DNA of 64,000 nt, from the NCBI GenBank assembly GCA_014138095.1, contig JACGXE010000008.1, forward strand, positions 124,001 to 188,000, given 5' to 3'. A model generated the notes under the pieces. It saw only the letters and a list, made by a program, of their open reading frames with translations, was not told the origin of the DNA and did not search any database. Both the position numbers and the translations under genes were made by a program. The stretch comes from Ochrobactrum sp. RH2CCR150. GTDB taxonomy: Bacteria; Pseudomonadota; Alphaproteobacteria; Rhizobiales; Rhizobiaceae. Of the stretch, positions 41,554 through 50,480 are shown piece by piece (position 1 is the first letter of the stretch; each line of letters starts with the position of its first letter).

Positions 41554-42062
41554 ACCTCACTGTGCGCTTTGATGCGAGCGATGATCCGCGTGTAGACCCA
41601 GGCAAGCGCAATCGCCACGGCGCATCCAAGCGCGATTTCGACAAGCCTTGAAAGGGCGAGCAGCAATTCCTCATTGCGCGTCTGGGCAAAGCGTCCCGCA
41701 TCCATGACGATCACCACGGTTGCGGGCGCCAGCCGCCAGTTGATCGGATATTTGTCGATCATCAGAATGAGCAGCACCGTCAATGCTGCGCCGAACAGGC
41801 TAGCCAGCGGAGAATAACCGAATATCCAGATCGTCAGCATCCCGATGGAACAACCGACCGCCGTGTTGATCGCCCGCGCCTGCGCCAATGCCAGCGTTGC
41901 GCGCACATCCGGATCGGAAATGATCAGGACGGTAATCACGGCCCAGATAGGATGCTCAATCCCCGCCCAGCGGAGCGCGAACCAGCAAATAAGGCAACCG
42001 AGCAATGTCTTCGAGGCATAAAGCAGTGCCTTGCCCGGATTGGTCAGATGCGGAAGCGTCAT
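41535..42062 (-). CDS. FUSC-type membrane protein
   Basis: A 175-residue inner-membrane protein of the FUSC (fusaric acid resistance) group in its short single-repeat form. The hydrophobic segments are LLYASKTLLGCLICWFAL, IWAVITVLIISDPD, AINTAVGCSIGMLTIWIFGY, SLFGAALTVLLILMID and IALGCAVAIALAWVY. The stretch RATLALAQARAINTAVG is a family hallmark. Long relatives also have a cytoplasmic domain, missing here. Substrate unknown. Its 3' end overlaps the YggS gene tail by 19 bases, convergently. Confidence 0.82.
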   Translation of the reverse strand: MTLPHLTNPGKALLYASKTLLGCLICWFALRWAGIEHPIWAVITVLIISDPDVRATLALAQARAINTAVGCSIGMLTIWIFGYSPLASLFGAALTVLLILMIDKYPINWRLAPATVVIVMDAGRFAQTRNEELLLALSRLVEIALGCAVAIALAWVYTRIIARIKAHSEVQAGDI

Positions 42063-42096
42063 ATGGCCTCGGTTGCCTGTTTGCTCACATTATCGT

Positions 42097-42384
42097 TCAG
42101 TGCAGAACGATCTCCCCTTGCACATTCCTCCAGTCCGATGGGCCGAGCAAGCGGCAATGCGTATAGATTACCGAATGCAGCGGCCCGTCGATCTCCCGTT
42201 TCCAAAACTCGATGAAATGGTGCAGCACCGGAAACTCCGGCGCGACATCATATTCCTGCCAGACAAACAGCTGAAGCAGATGCGGATGATCCGGCATGTG
42301 GTAGAAGAGTTTCGCCGTCGTCAGACCATAACCGGCGAGTTGCAGTTCGAAGGCCGATTTTGCGTGAAAAGCGGACGTCGTCAT
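42097..42384 (-). CDS. usg: Usg family protein
   Basis: The 95-residue product matches the small Usg family of alphaproteobacteria: LQLAGYGLTTAKLFYHMPDHP near the start and the aromatic-rich FVWQEYDVAPEFPVLHHFIEFW in the middle. The name comes from its place upstream of trpF in Caulobacter; its function is unknown. Here no tryptophan gene is adjacent. ATG 42382-42384 has AGGGGA seven bases upstream. The upstream start at 42486 would add an AT-rich stretch with no likeness. It lies 35 bases upstream of the FUSC-type gene on the same strand. Confidence 0.88.
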   Translation of the reverse strand: MTTSAFHAKSAFELQLAGYGLTTAKLFYHMPDHPHLLQLFVWQEYDVAPEFPVLHHFIEFWKREIDGPLHSVIYTHCRLLGPSDWRNVQGEIVLH

Positions 42385-42651
42385 GGCGATTTCCCCTTTT
42401 TGTGAAGAGCCGTATACTCGGCTCCTGGATTTGAGATAATCACTCCAAATGGTTTTTAAAGTGTAAAAACAAGATGTTAGCAACAAATAGCTATGAGTGC
42501 TGCCAATTCAAAGATTTAACCTGCGTCATTGTGGACGGGAGACGCACCAATCGTCTAATTTACCTTCACAGCTTAGGAAGCTAGATAAGACCCAACAGTG
42601 GTTACGAACCACGCACTGACGAGAGGACGTTGGTGAAACTTGGAGGAAATG

Positions 42652-44607
42652 ATGTCGGAAAAGCTTTACCCCGTACTGCCGGAGGCAAAGAAGAACACGC
42701 TCATTGACAATGAGACCTACCTCGAATGGTACAAGGAAAGCGTGAGCGATCCGGATGGCTTCTGGGCCAAGCATGGTCGCCGCATCGACTGGTTCAAGCC
42801 TTTCACCAAGGTCAAGAACACCGATTTCAATGGCGACGTATCCATCAAGTGGTATGAGGACGGCGTCACCAACGTCTCCTACAACTGTATCGACCGCCAC
42901 CTGAAGAGCCGTGGCGACAAGGTCGCGATCATCTGGGAAGGCGACAACCCCTATATCGATAAGAAGATCACCTATCGCGAGCTTTATGAAAATGTTTGCC
43001 GCATGGCGAATGTTCTTAAGAAGCACGGCGTCAAGAAGGGCGACCGCGTCACGATCTATCTGCCGATGATCCCGGAAGCCGCCTATGCCATGCTCGCCTG
43101 CGCGCGCATTGGCGCGGTGCATTCAGTGGTTTTCGCTGGTTTCTCGCCGGAAGCGCTGGCCGGTCGTATCGTCGATTGTGAATCCACTTTCGTCATCACC
43201 GCCGATGAAGGCGTGCGTGGTGGCAAGCCGGTTCCGCTGAAGGAAAACACCGACACCGCCATCGATATTGCCGCCAAGCAATATGTCATGGTCAACAAGG
43301 TGCTGGTCGTGCGCCGCACCGGCGGCAAGGTCAGTTGGGGCCGTGGCCGCGACCTCTGGTATCATCAGGAAGTCGCCAGCGTCGAACCGCATTGCGAACC
43401 GGAACCGATGAATGCAGAAGATCCGCTGTTCATCCTCTACACATCCGGCTCCACCGGCAAGCCAAAGGGCGTGCTGCACACCACCGGCGGTTATCTGGTC
43501 TATGCCTCGATGACCCATCAATATGTCTTCGACTATCACGACGGCGACACCTATTGGTGCACGGCGGATGTGGGTTGGGTCACGGGCCATTCCTATATCG
43601 TCTATGGTCCGCTGGCCAATGGCGCCACAACACTGATGTTCGAAGGTGTACCGAATTTCCCCGATCAGGGCAGGTTCTGGGAGATCATCGACAAGCACCA
43701 CGTCAACATCTTCTATACCGCACCAACGGCCATCCGCGCATTGATGGGCGCTGGAGATGAATTCGTCACCCGTTCTTCCCGCTCATCGCTGCGCCTGCTC
43801 GGCTCAGTCGGCGAGCCGATCAATCCGGAAGCCTGGGAATGGTATTATCACGTGGTCGGCGATGAAAAGTCGCCCATCGTCGATACCTGGTGGCAGACGG
43901 AAACCGGCGGTATTCTGATCACGCCGCTGCCCGGCGCAACCGATCTCAAGCCCGGCTCCGCCACACGTCCGTTCTTCGGCGTCAAGCCGCAGCTCGTGGA
44001 TAATGAGGGCAACGTGGTCGATGGCGCGACCGACGGCAATCTGTGTATCACCGACAGCTGGCCGGGCCAGATGCGCACGCTTTATGGCGACCACAAGCGC
44101 TTCATCGAGGCTTACTTCTCCACCTATAAGGGCAAGTATTTCACCGGCGACGGCTGTCGCCGCGACGAAGACGGCTATTACTGGATTACCGGTCGCGTCG
44201 ATGACGTGCTGAATATTTCCGGCCACCGTCTTGGCACGGCGGAAATCGAATCGGCACTCGTCTCGCATCACTCGGTTTCGGAAGCAGCCGTTGTCGGCTA
44301 TCCGCACCCGATCAAGGGACAGGGCATCTATTGCTACGTCACCTTGATGACGGGCGCTGAGGCGCAGGACGCTGATGAGCTGCGCAAGGAGCTGACCCAG
44401 CATGTGCGCAAGGAAATCGGCCCTATCGCCACGCCGGACAAGATCCAGTTCGCGCCCGGCCTGCCGAAGACCCGCTCGGGCAAGATCATGCGCCGTATCC
44501 TGCGCAAGATCGCCGAGGATGATTTCGGCTCACTGGGCGACACGTCGACACTCGCCGATCCGGGCGTCGTGGACGATCTGATCGAAAAACGCCAGAACAA
44601 GAAATAA
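42652..44607 (+). CDS. acs: Acetyl-CoA synthetase
   Basis: The 651-residue AMP-forming acetate-CoA ligase, which activates acetate. The adenylation loop is [19 protein letters not shown], the acetate-pocket tryptophan region is [10 protein letters not shown], and the regulated lysine lies in [15 protein letters not shown] near the end. The length equals that of typical Acs. ATG 42652 has GGAGGA five bases upstream. The 3' end is unusual: a diverged second copy of the last 36 codons lies downstream at 45483-45593, beyond an AT-rich segment. Confidence 0.98.
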   Translation: MSEKLYPVLPEAKKNTLIDNETYLEWYKESVSDPDGFWAKHGRRIDWFKPFTKVKNTDFNGDVSIKWYEDGVTNVSYNCIDRHLKSRGDKVAIIWEGDNPYIDKKITYRELYENVCRMANVLKKHGVKKGDRVTIYLPMIPEAAYAMLACARIGAVHSVVFAGFSPEALAGRIVDCESTFVITADEGVRGGKPVPLKENTDTAIDIAAKQYVMVNKVLVVRRTGGKVSWGRGRDLWYHQEVASVEPHCEPEPMNAEDPLFILYTSGSTGKPKGVLHTTGGYLVYASMTHQYVFDYHDGDTYWCTADVGWVTGHSYIVYGPLANGATTLMFEGVPNFPDQGRFWEIIDKHHVNIFYTAPTAIRALMGAGDEFVTRSSRSSLRLLGSVGEPINPEAWEWYYHVVGDEKSPIVDTWWQTETGGILITPLPGATDLKPGSATRPFFGVKPQLVDNEGNVVDGATDGNLCITDSWPGQMRTLYGDHKRFIEAYFSTYKGKYFTGDGCRRDEDGYYWITGRVDDVLNISGHRLGTAEIESALVSHHSVSEAAVVGYPHPIKGQGIYCYVTLMTGAEAQDADELRKELTQHVRKEIGPIATPDKIQFAPGLPKTRSGKIMRRILRKIAEDDFGSLGDTSTLADPGVVDDLIEKRQNKK

Positions 44608-44626
44608 CGAAATATTCACGCTGCAT

Positions 44627-44658
44627 GATACGAGGCAAAATCAAAAATGCCTCGTATC
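44627..44658. terminator. Hairpin between acs and the convergent unknown gene
   Basis: GATACGAGGCA and TGCCTCGTATC form an 11-bp perfect stem around AAATCAAAAA. It lies 20 bases past the acs stop codon, and the stop codon of the opposite gene falls inside it. It could terminate transcripts from either side. There is no long T run. Confidence 0.7.
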
Positions 44659-45348
44659 ACATTTTAATCTTACATCGTAAAAATAATAATAATTCTTAAT
44701 AAGCTGAAGAAACCCCCATTTAAAATGATCGATACGCTTTATTATTGACTGAACGACGTCTTTATTCTTGCTCGTCGGAGCCTTTTCTATGAGAGAGCGT
44801 GCAGCCTCAACAGAAATTGCATTATGTATCGTATTATTTGCATCAGCATCTCTGCATTCTTTTACTTTATAAAGATAATGCTTCAAAGCAGTTTCATCTA
44901 CCAACACATCAAGAAGCCTATCAAGCTCCCTGGAAAGTCTAATATACCTATCAAAGGTGTATCCTTTTTCCATTATATCAACAATATGCCACCTCACTCT
45001 GTCAGCTTGCCCTCCAAAGTAATGAGAATGCATGTCAAGTTCAGCCGCCCCCTTTCGTTGCGTCTTGGGATTTTCAATATTTGCATGATGCCCCAAATCC
45101 ATAACTTTTAAATCTTGAATACGCCTGCCGAACGATGCAATTGCATCCCGATTATTTAGTGTGGGGTTATCCCGGTTGCCATTTTTACGAACATCCTCTA
45201 CCGCGCCCAGAACGACACCTACAATATCCCCGAAAACATGATCTCCTTGCGCAGGAGACAGTCGAGGGACTCCCTCATCAGTGGGTGGAGGTGGACAAAC
45301 ACCAACAGAATTGCTCCTTTCTCTTATGTTCATTGGGTTTATAGCCAT
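44641..45348 (-). CDS. Unrecognised AT-rich gene inserted next to acs
   Basis: A 235-residue protein with no family that I recognise. ATG 45346-45348 has GAGG six bases upstream. There is no signal peptide or membrane segment. The N-terminus has a Pro-rich stretch (VGVCPPPPTDEG); the centre and end are rich in charged residues and predicted helix (RLSRELDRLLDVLVDETALKHYL). Histidines and tyrosines are frequent (LGHHANIEN, DMHSHYFGG, KNYYYFYD). The DNA is much poorer in GC than its neighbours and codons such as ATA and AGA are common, a sign of horizontal transfer. A role in defence, toxicity or host interaction is conceivable but not shown. Confidence 0.75.
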   Translation of the reverse strand: MAINPMNIRERSNSVGVCPPPPTDEGVPRLSPAQGDHVFGDIVGVVLGAVEDVRKNGNRDNPTLNNRDAIASFGRRIQDLKVMDLGHHANIENPKTQRKGAAELDMHSHYFGGQADRVRWHIVDIMEKGYTFDRYIRLSRELDRLLDVLVDETALKHYLYKVKECRDADANNTIHNAISVEAARSLIEKAPTSKNKDVVQSIIKRIDHFKWGFLQLIKNYYYFYDVRLKCDTRHF

Positions 45349-45482
45349 TACATCCTCATTTAAAATAAAAAGTATTAAAATTCGAAATTTAATTCTATTA
45401 TAGAATATACTTATTGGCACTCCATAATATCTAGGGTACAAAAAATTTTATAATTGGAGAAATTCATCTTCACGATAGATAA

Positions 45483-45593
45483 CGGCGAACAATAAGAAAA
45501 ACGATCAAAGATAATTTCAGTTCGCTGGACAATACATCGACAGTTCCAGTAGTTATGAACGATCTGATCGCCAACCGTCAGAACAAGAAGTAA
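45483..45593 (+). pseudogene. Diverged 3' fragment of an acs gene
   Basis: Read in frame from 45483, these 36 codons align end to end with the last 38 codons of acs (44491-44607), with one gap of two codons; about 21 of 36 residues are identical by eye. The matching endings are DLIANRQNKK here and [10 protein letters not shown] in acs, and both carry TSLG/TST-type landmarks (NFSSLDNTST against [10 protein letters not shown]). A stop codon (TAA at 45480) precedes it, and no ribosome-binding site or start exists, so it cannot be a gene by itself. Confidence 0.85.
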
Positions 45594-45629
45594 AGCAAGA
45601 AGGCCGGGAATTTCCCGGCCTTCTTGCTT
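45593..45629. terminator. Strong hairpin after the acs-tail fragment
   Basis: AAGCAAGAAGGCCGGGA and TCCCGGCCTTCTTGCTT form a perfect 17-bp stem around a three-base loop, beginning directly at the fragment's stop codon. This may be the original acs terminator. It could also serve the DUF1674 gene coming from the right, 160 bases away. Confidence 0.8.
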
Positions 45630-45639
45630 ATCCTGCTAC

Positions 45640-45785
45640 CGCCAAAGCTTGGTGAGATTTTCGGTCCTGCATGCCGAAAATGGTGGTCTTCGAGAACCGG
45701 AGCGGAGTGTACTTAAGTACATGAGCACCGGAAGCGCAGAAGAACGCGATTTGCAGGCCGCAGGAGCGGGAATATCCCAAGCTTA
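45640..45785. repeat. Probable dispersed intergenic element with a palindromic core
   Basis: This non-coding stretch contains the perfect palindrome TGTACTTAAGTACA (45708-45721) inside GC-rich flanks such as GAGAACCGGAGCGGAG and GAGCACCGGAAGCGCAGAAG, which are imperfect mirror images. I recall segments of this wording as repeats in Brucella and related genomes; there is no second copy in this window, so the repeat status is inferred. Confidence 0.45.
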
Positions 45786-45790
45786 CGAGC

Positions 45791-46009
45791 TTAGAAGTCG
45801 ATCGTGCGCCCCTTGATCTCCCAATCGCCGAAACGCGCCGGGTCCTTACCGCCGCGGCCGCCGATTTCACGCGGGGCCTTGGCATTCGTTTCGGCGGCGC
45901 GGCGTTCTTCCGCTTCCTGGAGAGCGCGCTGGGCAGCCGGAGGCAGATCTTCAAACTTGCGCGGCGCAGCGTTCTCGTCGATGTCGGTTTCGTTGAGTTT
46001 GTCGGTCAT
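45791..46009 (-). CDS. DUF1674 protein, SDHAF4-like succinate dehydrogenase assembly factor
   Basis: A 72-residue protein ending in the conserved family signature GGKDPARFGDWEIKGRTIDF. This domain, DUF1674, is shared with eukaryotic SDHAF4/Sdh8, which chaperones the flavoprotein subunit of succinate dehydrogenase before assembly. The N-terminal half is acidic and probably disordered. It is a single gene on the minus strand, diverging from htpX. The assembly role is inferred from homology. Confidence 0.9.
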   Translation of the reverse strand: MTDKLNETDIDENAAPRKFEDLPPAAQRALQEAEERRAAETNAKAPREIGGRGGKDPARFGDWEIKGRTIDF

Positions 46010-46125
46010 CCGCTGAAGTCCTATTATTGAAGCGCAGGCTTTTGATACCCATCATATAGGCAGGAATAGGTGGGACGCAAAACCCTGTTTGAGATAAACT
46101 CTCGCTGAATTGGAGACCAGAACGC

Positions 46126-47091
46126 ATGAATATGACGAAAACTGCCATGCTGATTGCTCTCATGACAGTCATGTTCATGAGCATCGGCTATTTGCTGGGC
46201 GGCGGCGGCGGTATGATGATCGCACTGGTGTTCGCTGTCGGCATGAACTTGTTCGGCTACTGGAACTCCGACAAGATGGTGCTGCGCATGTACAATGCAC
46301 AGCAGGTGGATGAACGCACAGCCCCGGATTATTACCGCATGGTGAGCGGACTTGCCGCCAATGCCGGTCTGCCCATGCCGAAGGTGTTCATCATCCACGA
46401 AGACCAGCCCAATGCTTTTGCCACCGGGCGCAATCCCGAAAATGCAGCCGTCGCCGCCACCACGGGTCTTCTTCAGCGCCTGACGCCGGAAGAAGTCGCA
46501 GGCGTGATGGCGCATGAGCTGGCGCATGTGCAAAACCGCGATACGCTCACCATGACCATCGTGGCGACGCTGGCTGGCGCCATTTCGATGCTCGGCAACT
46601 TCGCTTTCTTTCTGGGCGGCAACCGTGAAAACGGCAATGGCGTCATTGGCGTCATCGGCACCATTCTGGCGATGATCGTCGCGCCCTTTGCCGCAATGAT
46701 CGTGCAGATGGCCGTCAGCCGTACCCGCGAATATGCCGCCGACAAACGCGGCGCGGAAATCTGCGGCAATCCGCTGTGGCTGTCTTCCGCGCTCAACAAG
46801 ATTGCGCGCAGCGCCAAGGCTACCGTCAATGAAAATGCCGAACACAACCCGGCAACCGCCCATATGTTCATCATCAATCCGCTGAGCGGACGCGGTGCCG
46901 ACAATCTTTTCTCGACCCACCCGGACACCGATAATCGCATCGCAGCGCTTGAACAGCTGGCCGGGGAAATGGGTATTCGCTCGGCCGGAATGGCTCCGCG
47001 CGCTGCTGCCCCTTCCCAAAGCAGTGGTCCATGGGGTAATGCAGGCGATAACAACAGTGGCGGTTCCGGCTATCGGGGCCCATGGTCCTAA
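46126..47091 (+). CDS. htpX: Membrane protease HtpX
   Basis: A 321-residue M48 zinc metalloprotease of the inner membrane that degrades damaged membrane proteins. The zinc motif is H130-ELA-H134 ([15 protein letters not shown]), with the third ligand glutamate in [14 protein letters not shown]. Two hydrophobic segments precede the active site (residues 7-42) and two follow ([17 protein letters not shown] and [17 protein letters not shown]). The C-terminal Ser/Gly-rich tail is typical of alphaproteobacteria. The ATG at 46126 is used; another lies two codons downstream. rsmB follows 65 bases away. Confidence 0.96.
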   Translation: MNMTKTAMLIALMTVMFMSIGYLLGGGGGMMIALVFAVGMNLFGYWNSDKMVLRMYNAQQVDERTAPDYYRMVSGLAANAGLPMPKVFIIHEDQPNAFATGRNPENAAVAATTGLLQRLTPEEVAGVMAHELAHVQNRDTLTMTIVATLAGAISMLGNFAFFLGGNRENGNGVIGVIGTILAMIVAPFAAMIVQMAVSRTREYAADKRGAEICGNPLWLSSALNKIARSAKATVNENAEHNPATAHMFIINPLSGRGADNLFSTHPDTDNRIAALEQLAGEMGIRSAGMAPRAAAPSQSSGPWGNAGDNNSGGSGYRGPWS

Positions 47092-47156
47092 AAGCGTATG
47101 CCAAAAAGCGCACAGCCATTTTTGGATGAGATGCGCGCCAGATAAAGTAGAACAGC

Positions 47157-48551
47157 GTGAACGATAAGAAACCCGCGCCAAAGCGTGGAAACAACAAGCC
47201 GTTAGTACAGAACAATACAGTGGATCGCCCGGGCTTGCCGGCGCGCCAATGTGCGGCGCGTCTGCTGGGTGCGGTGATAGAAAAGAACACCTCACTCGAC
47301 GGACTGACCGACAACAGTCACGGCCACCCGCAATATCTGGCGCTGGAACCCCGCGACCGTGCGCTGGTGCGCGCCATTCTCGGCGCAAGCCTGCGCAATC
47401 GCGGCGCTATCGAACGGGCCATTTCCAAGCGTCTCGACCGGCCTTTGCCGGAAAACGCCGTCGCGCTCAAGCATTTGCTGCACGTCGCTGTGGCGCAGAT
47501 TTTCTATCTCGACCTTCCCGACCATTCGGCCGTGGATCTGGCGGTGGAAGCCGCCAATGGTGATCCGCGCAACCGCAAATATGCCGGTCTGGTCAATGCA
47601 TTGTTGCGCCGTCTGTCGCGCAACAAGGAACGCGCGCTCGCACATACATTGCTACCGGAAGGCAATGTGCCCGAATGGTTCTCCAAGAGCATCGTCGATG
47701 CTTACGGCGCGGAAAAAGCCGCAGCCATCTTTGCCATGCATGCCTATGAGCCGCCGATCGACTTCACCGTGAAGGGCGATCCGAAAGTCTGGGCTGAGAA
47801 ACTCGGCGGTATTGCATTACCGAACGGCTCGGTTCGCGTGCATACCGTTGATGGCGCGCTGACCGACCTGCCCGGCTTTGCCGAGGGTGACTGGTGGGTG
47901 CAGGATGTGGCGGCAAGCCTGCCTGCGCGCCTGATGGGCGAAATCAAGGGCAAACGCGTCGCCGATCTTTGCGCAGCGCCGGGCGGCAAGACGGCCCAGT
48001 TGGTTCAGCAAGGTGCTGATGTCACCGCGCTCGATCTGTCCGAAAACCGGTTGAAGCGTCTGCGCGGCAATCTGGAGCGCCTCGGTTACGAGGCGAAGAC
48101 CGTTGCGACCAATCTGATGGATTTCGTGCCGGAAGAGCTTTTCGACGCTGTGCTTCTCGACGCGCCCTGTTCGTCCACCGGCACGGTGCGTCGCCATCCC
48201 GACGTCCCGTGGACCAAGACGCCGCAAGATATCACAAAGCTCGCCGACCTTCAGGGCAAGCTGCTGGCCCATGCTGCAACGCTGGTGAAGCCGGGCGGCG
48301 TGATCGTCTTTTCCAATTGCTCGCTGCATCCGCTTGAAGGCGAGGAAATGGCTCGCAAGGCGGCGGAAAATCCGCTGCTGGAACCCTTCCCGATCACCCT
48401 TGATGATTGTCCCGGCCTCGAAGGGCTGATCACCGGCGAAGGATATCTGCGCTCCACGCCAGCCGATCTGCCGTCAGACCGTTTCGACGACGATCCGCAT
48501 ATGGCGGGCATGGACGGTTTCTTCGCAGCACGCTTCAAGCGGCGCTCGTGA
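47157..48551 (+). CDS. rsmB: RsmB/NOP-family 16S rRNA (cytosine-C5) methyltransferase
   Basis: A 464-residue enzyme with an N-terminal NusB-like RNA-binding domain (about residues 20-155: ARLLGAVIEKNTSLDG...KYAGLVNALLRRLSR) and a C-terminal methyltransferase fold. The S-adenosylmethionine loop is DLCAAPGGKTAQL; the two cysteines are in DAPCSSTGTVRRHPD and FSNCSLHPLEGEE. It methylates cytosine in 16S rRNA, by similarity to RsmB. The start is GTG at 47157. The heparinase-like gene follows at the same strand, an order often seen in rhizobia. Confidence 0.94.
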   Translation: MNDKKPAPKRGNNKPLVQNNTVDRPGLPARQCAARLLGAVIEKNTSLDGLTDNSHGHPQYLALEPRDRALVRAILGASLRNRGAIERAISKRLDRPLPENAVALKHLLHVAVAQIFYLDLPDHSAVDLAVEAANGDPRNRKYAGLVNALLRRLSRNKERALAHTLLPEGNVPEWFSKSIVDAYGAEKAAAIFAMHAYEPPIDFTVKGDPKVWAEKLGGIALPNGSVRVHTVDGALTDLPGFAEGDWWVQDVAASLPARLMGEIKGKRVADLCAAPGGKTAQLVQQGADVTALDLSENRLKRLRGNLERLGYEAKTVATNLMDFVPEELFDAVLLDAPCSSTGTVRRHPDVPWTKTPQDITKLADLQGKLLAHAATLVKPGGVIVFSNCSLHPLEGEEMARKAAENPLLEPFPITLDDCPGLEGLITGEGYLRSTPADLPSDRFDDDPHMAGMDGFFAARFKRRS

Positions 48552-48574
48552 GCCAGCCAAATCGTAAAAATTGT

Positions 48575-48600
48575 CATAACGGGTAGCGATACCCGTTATG
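48575..48600 (+). terminator. Perfect hairpin after rsmB
   Basis: CATAACGGGTA and TACCCGTTATG form an 11-bp perfect stem around GCGA, 23 bases after the rsmB stop codon. No T tract follows, so it may be a weak terminator, an mRNA 3'-end stabiliser, or a protein-binding palindrome. A second weaker hairpin (AGGCCGG/CCGGCCT) follows at 48639-48661. Confidence 0.5.
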
Positions 48601-48668
48601 GTTAACGCTCGATTCATCATTCTATAGAATTGTAAAGAAGGCCGGAATTCTGACCCGGCCTAGAGGAT

Positions 48669-48720
48669 TAGAGCATTTCCAGCAAAAGTGCGAAGCGGTT
48701 TTGCGTTGGATATGCGTAAA
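48669..48720 (+). repeat. Dispersed intergenic repeat, copy 2
   Basis: Read from TAGAGCATTTCCAGCAAAAG, this copy matches the reverse complement of 7647-7699 with few changes (GCGTTGGATATGCG here against GCGTAGGATAATGCG there). It ends five bases before the ATG assigned to the heparinase-like gene, so it may shape that gene's leader. Confidence 0.8.
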
Positions 48721-48724
48721 CACA

Positions 48725-50467
48725 ATGACAAACGATACGGAGAAAGACCGGGTGGCAGTCGCGCTGAGCGAAACCCCTCACCTTTGGGGACTGGCCGTAG
48801 CACAGGCGTGGCGCAAGTTCAGCCGCCGCCTGCGTATGGGGCCGCTCTACAGCTGGCGCTTCACCGGCTTTACGCCCGACCGTATCCTGATTGCACCGCC
48901 GGATCTGCGTGTTGCCGACCCGCAGCTGGCGCAGGAATTCTATCACGGGCGCTTCGCGCTTGCAGGCCGTCTCGTCGAAACCGGCGGGCTTTCGCCCTTT
49001 GCCGTCGAGCCGCCGACACCCGAATGGGAAGCAGCGTTGCAGAGCTTCGGCTGGCTGCGCCATCTGAAAAGCGCAAACAGCGAACTGGCGACTGCCAATG
49101 CGCGGGCGCTTGTCGATGACTGGATGCGCATGTTTGGCAAGCGCATCGGCGGCCTCGCCTGGGCGCCGGAAGTGACGGCGCAGCGCATCATCGCCTGGTT
49201 GCAGCACTCCAATCTTATCCTTTCCGGCGCAGAAATGCCCGCCTATCGCAAGTTCATGCGTTCTCTCGCCATGCAGGTTCGCTATCTGCGCACGGTGGCA
49301 GGTGCGATGGACGACGGCGAAGAGCGGCTGCGCGCACGTATCGCGCTGGCTTTCGCGGCGCTCGCATTGCCGGTTTCGCCACCGACCGCACGTGCGGCCC
49401 GCCGCAATCTCGAATATGAGCTGAAGCGCCAGATTTTGCCCGATGGCGGGCATATCTCGCGCAATCCGGTGACAGTTCTGGAGTTGCTGGCTGATCTTCT
49501 GCCACTGCGCCAGACCTATGCCAATGGCACAGAATCGCCGCCGAAAGCCCTGATTGAAGCAGTGGAGCGCATGCTGCCCGCATTGCGCTTCTTCCGGCAT
49601 CAGGATGGCAGCCTTGCGCTGTTCAACGGCGTTGGCCCGACCATGCCGGAGCGCATCATCTCCGTGCTGCGCCACGATGAAACGGCTGGTTCACCGCTGA
49701 CCCATGCGCCCTATTCCGGCTATGAACGTCTTTCCATGGGATCGACGACCATCATCGCCGATACGGGCCTGCCGCCGCCGGTCACCGCATCGAGGGACGC
49801 CCATGCAGGCTGTCTCGCCTTCGAAATGTCCTCCGGACGCCAGCGCTATATCGTCAATTCCGGCATCGACCGTTTCGGCCCGCCGGAATTTCGTCCATTG
49901 GGACGCTCGACCGCCGCCCACTCAACGGCGACCATCAACGACACATCGTCGTGTCGGTTCAGCCTCAATGCCGGGCTTTCCAACATGATCGGCACGCCGA
50001 TCATTGCCGGGCCGACGCGCGTGCAGCGCGACCGTATCGAAGAAATGGGCCGTCAGGGTTTTGTGGCAAGCCATGACGGCTATGCGCGCCTGTTCGGCAT
50101 TTATCACGAACGCCGCCTCGTGCTCTCGCACAATGGCAGTGTCATTCAGGGTGCCGACCGCTTCTATCGCGGCGACGGGCGGCCATTGAAATCCAATGGG
50201 CGCGACAATATTGCGGTGCGGTTCCATCTGCACCCCACGGTCGATATTTCCTACGATGAAAATGGCCTGATCGTCCTGTCTGCTGACCGCGACGACACCT
50301 GGGTTTTCTCCTGTTTCGAGGTCGCGCCACAGCTCGAAGATACGATCTTCTTCGCCGGTTTCCGCGGGCCTGTCACATCCAAACAGATCGTACTGTCTTT
50401 CCCGGCTTCCGAACTGCCGGAGGTTAACTGGCAGTTCAGCCGTGTGGCGCTGGGAAGCTACGTCTGA
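48725..50467 (+). CDS. Heparinase II/III family protein
   Basis: A 580-residue predicted polysaccharide lyase. The N-terminal alpha-barrel begins HLWGLAVAQAWRKFSRRL; the heparinase II/III signature follows in the C-terminal beta domain (SRDAHAGCLAFEMSSGRQRYIVNSG and RSTAAHSTATINDTSS, with HDGYARLFGIYHERRLVLS). Related proteins cleave uronic-acid-containing polymers; the substrate here is unknown, and there is no clear signal peptide. ATG 48725 follows a repeat and lacks a good ribosome-binding site; GTG 48752, nine bases after GGAG, is a serious alternative start. rsmB is the upstream neighbour, as in many rhizobia, while the usual purH does not follow. Confidence 0.88.
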   Translation: MTNDTEKDRVAVALSETPHLWGLAVAQAWRKFSRRLRMGPLYSWRFTGFTPDRILIAPPDLRVADPQLAQEFYHGRFALAGRLVETGGLSPFAVEPPTPEWEAALQSFGWLRHLKSANSELATANARALVDDWMRMFGKRIGGLAWAPEVTAQRIIAWLQHSNLILSGAEMPAYRKFMRSLAMQVRYLRTVAGAMDDGEERLRARIALAFAALALPVSPPTARAARRNLEYELKRQILPDGGHISRNPVTVLELLADLLPLRQTYANGTESPPKALIEAVERMLPALRFFRHQDGSLALFNGVGPTMPERIISVLRHDETAGSPLTHAPYSGYERLSMGSTTIIADTGLPPPVTASRDAHAGCLAFEMSSGRQRYIVNSGIDRFGPPEFRPLGRSTAAHSTATINDTSSCRFSLNAGLSNMIGTPIIAGPTRVQRDRIEEMGRQGFVASHDGYARLFGIYHERRLVLSHNGSVIQGADRFYRGDGRPLKSNGRDNIAVRFHLHPTVDISYDENGLIVLSADRDDTWVFSCFEVAPQLEDTIFFAGFRGPVTSKQIVLSFPASELPEVNWQFSRVALGSYV

Positions 50468-50480
50468 CCCACCCTTCCGG

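Noticed and set aside
44824-45344. Plus-strand frames across the AT-rich insert
   Set aside because: They are antisense to the unrecognised gene at 44641-45348, which has the better start signal and composition.
45483-45593. Independent small gene rather than an acs fragment
   Set aside because: There is no start codon or ribosome-binding site, a stop codon precedes it, and its translation aligns throughout with the acs C-terminus.
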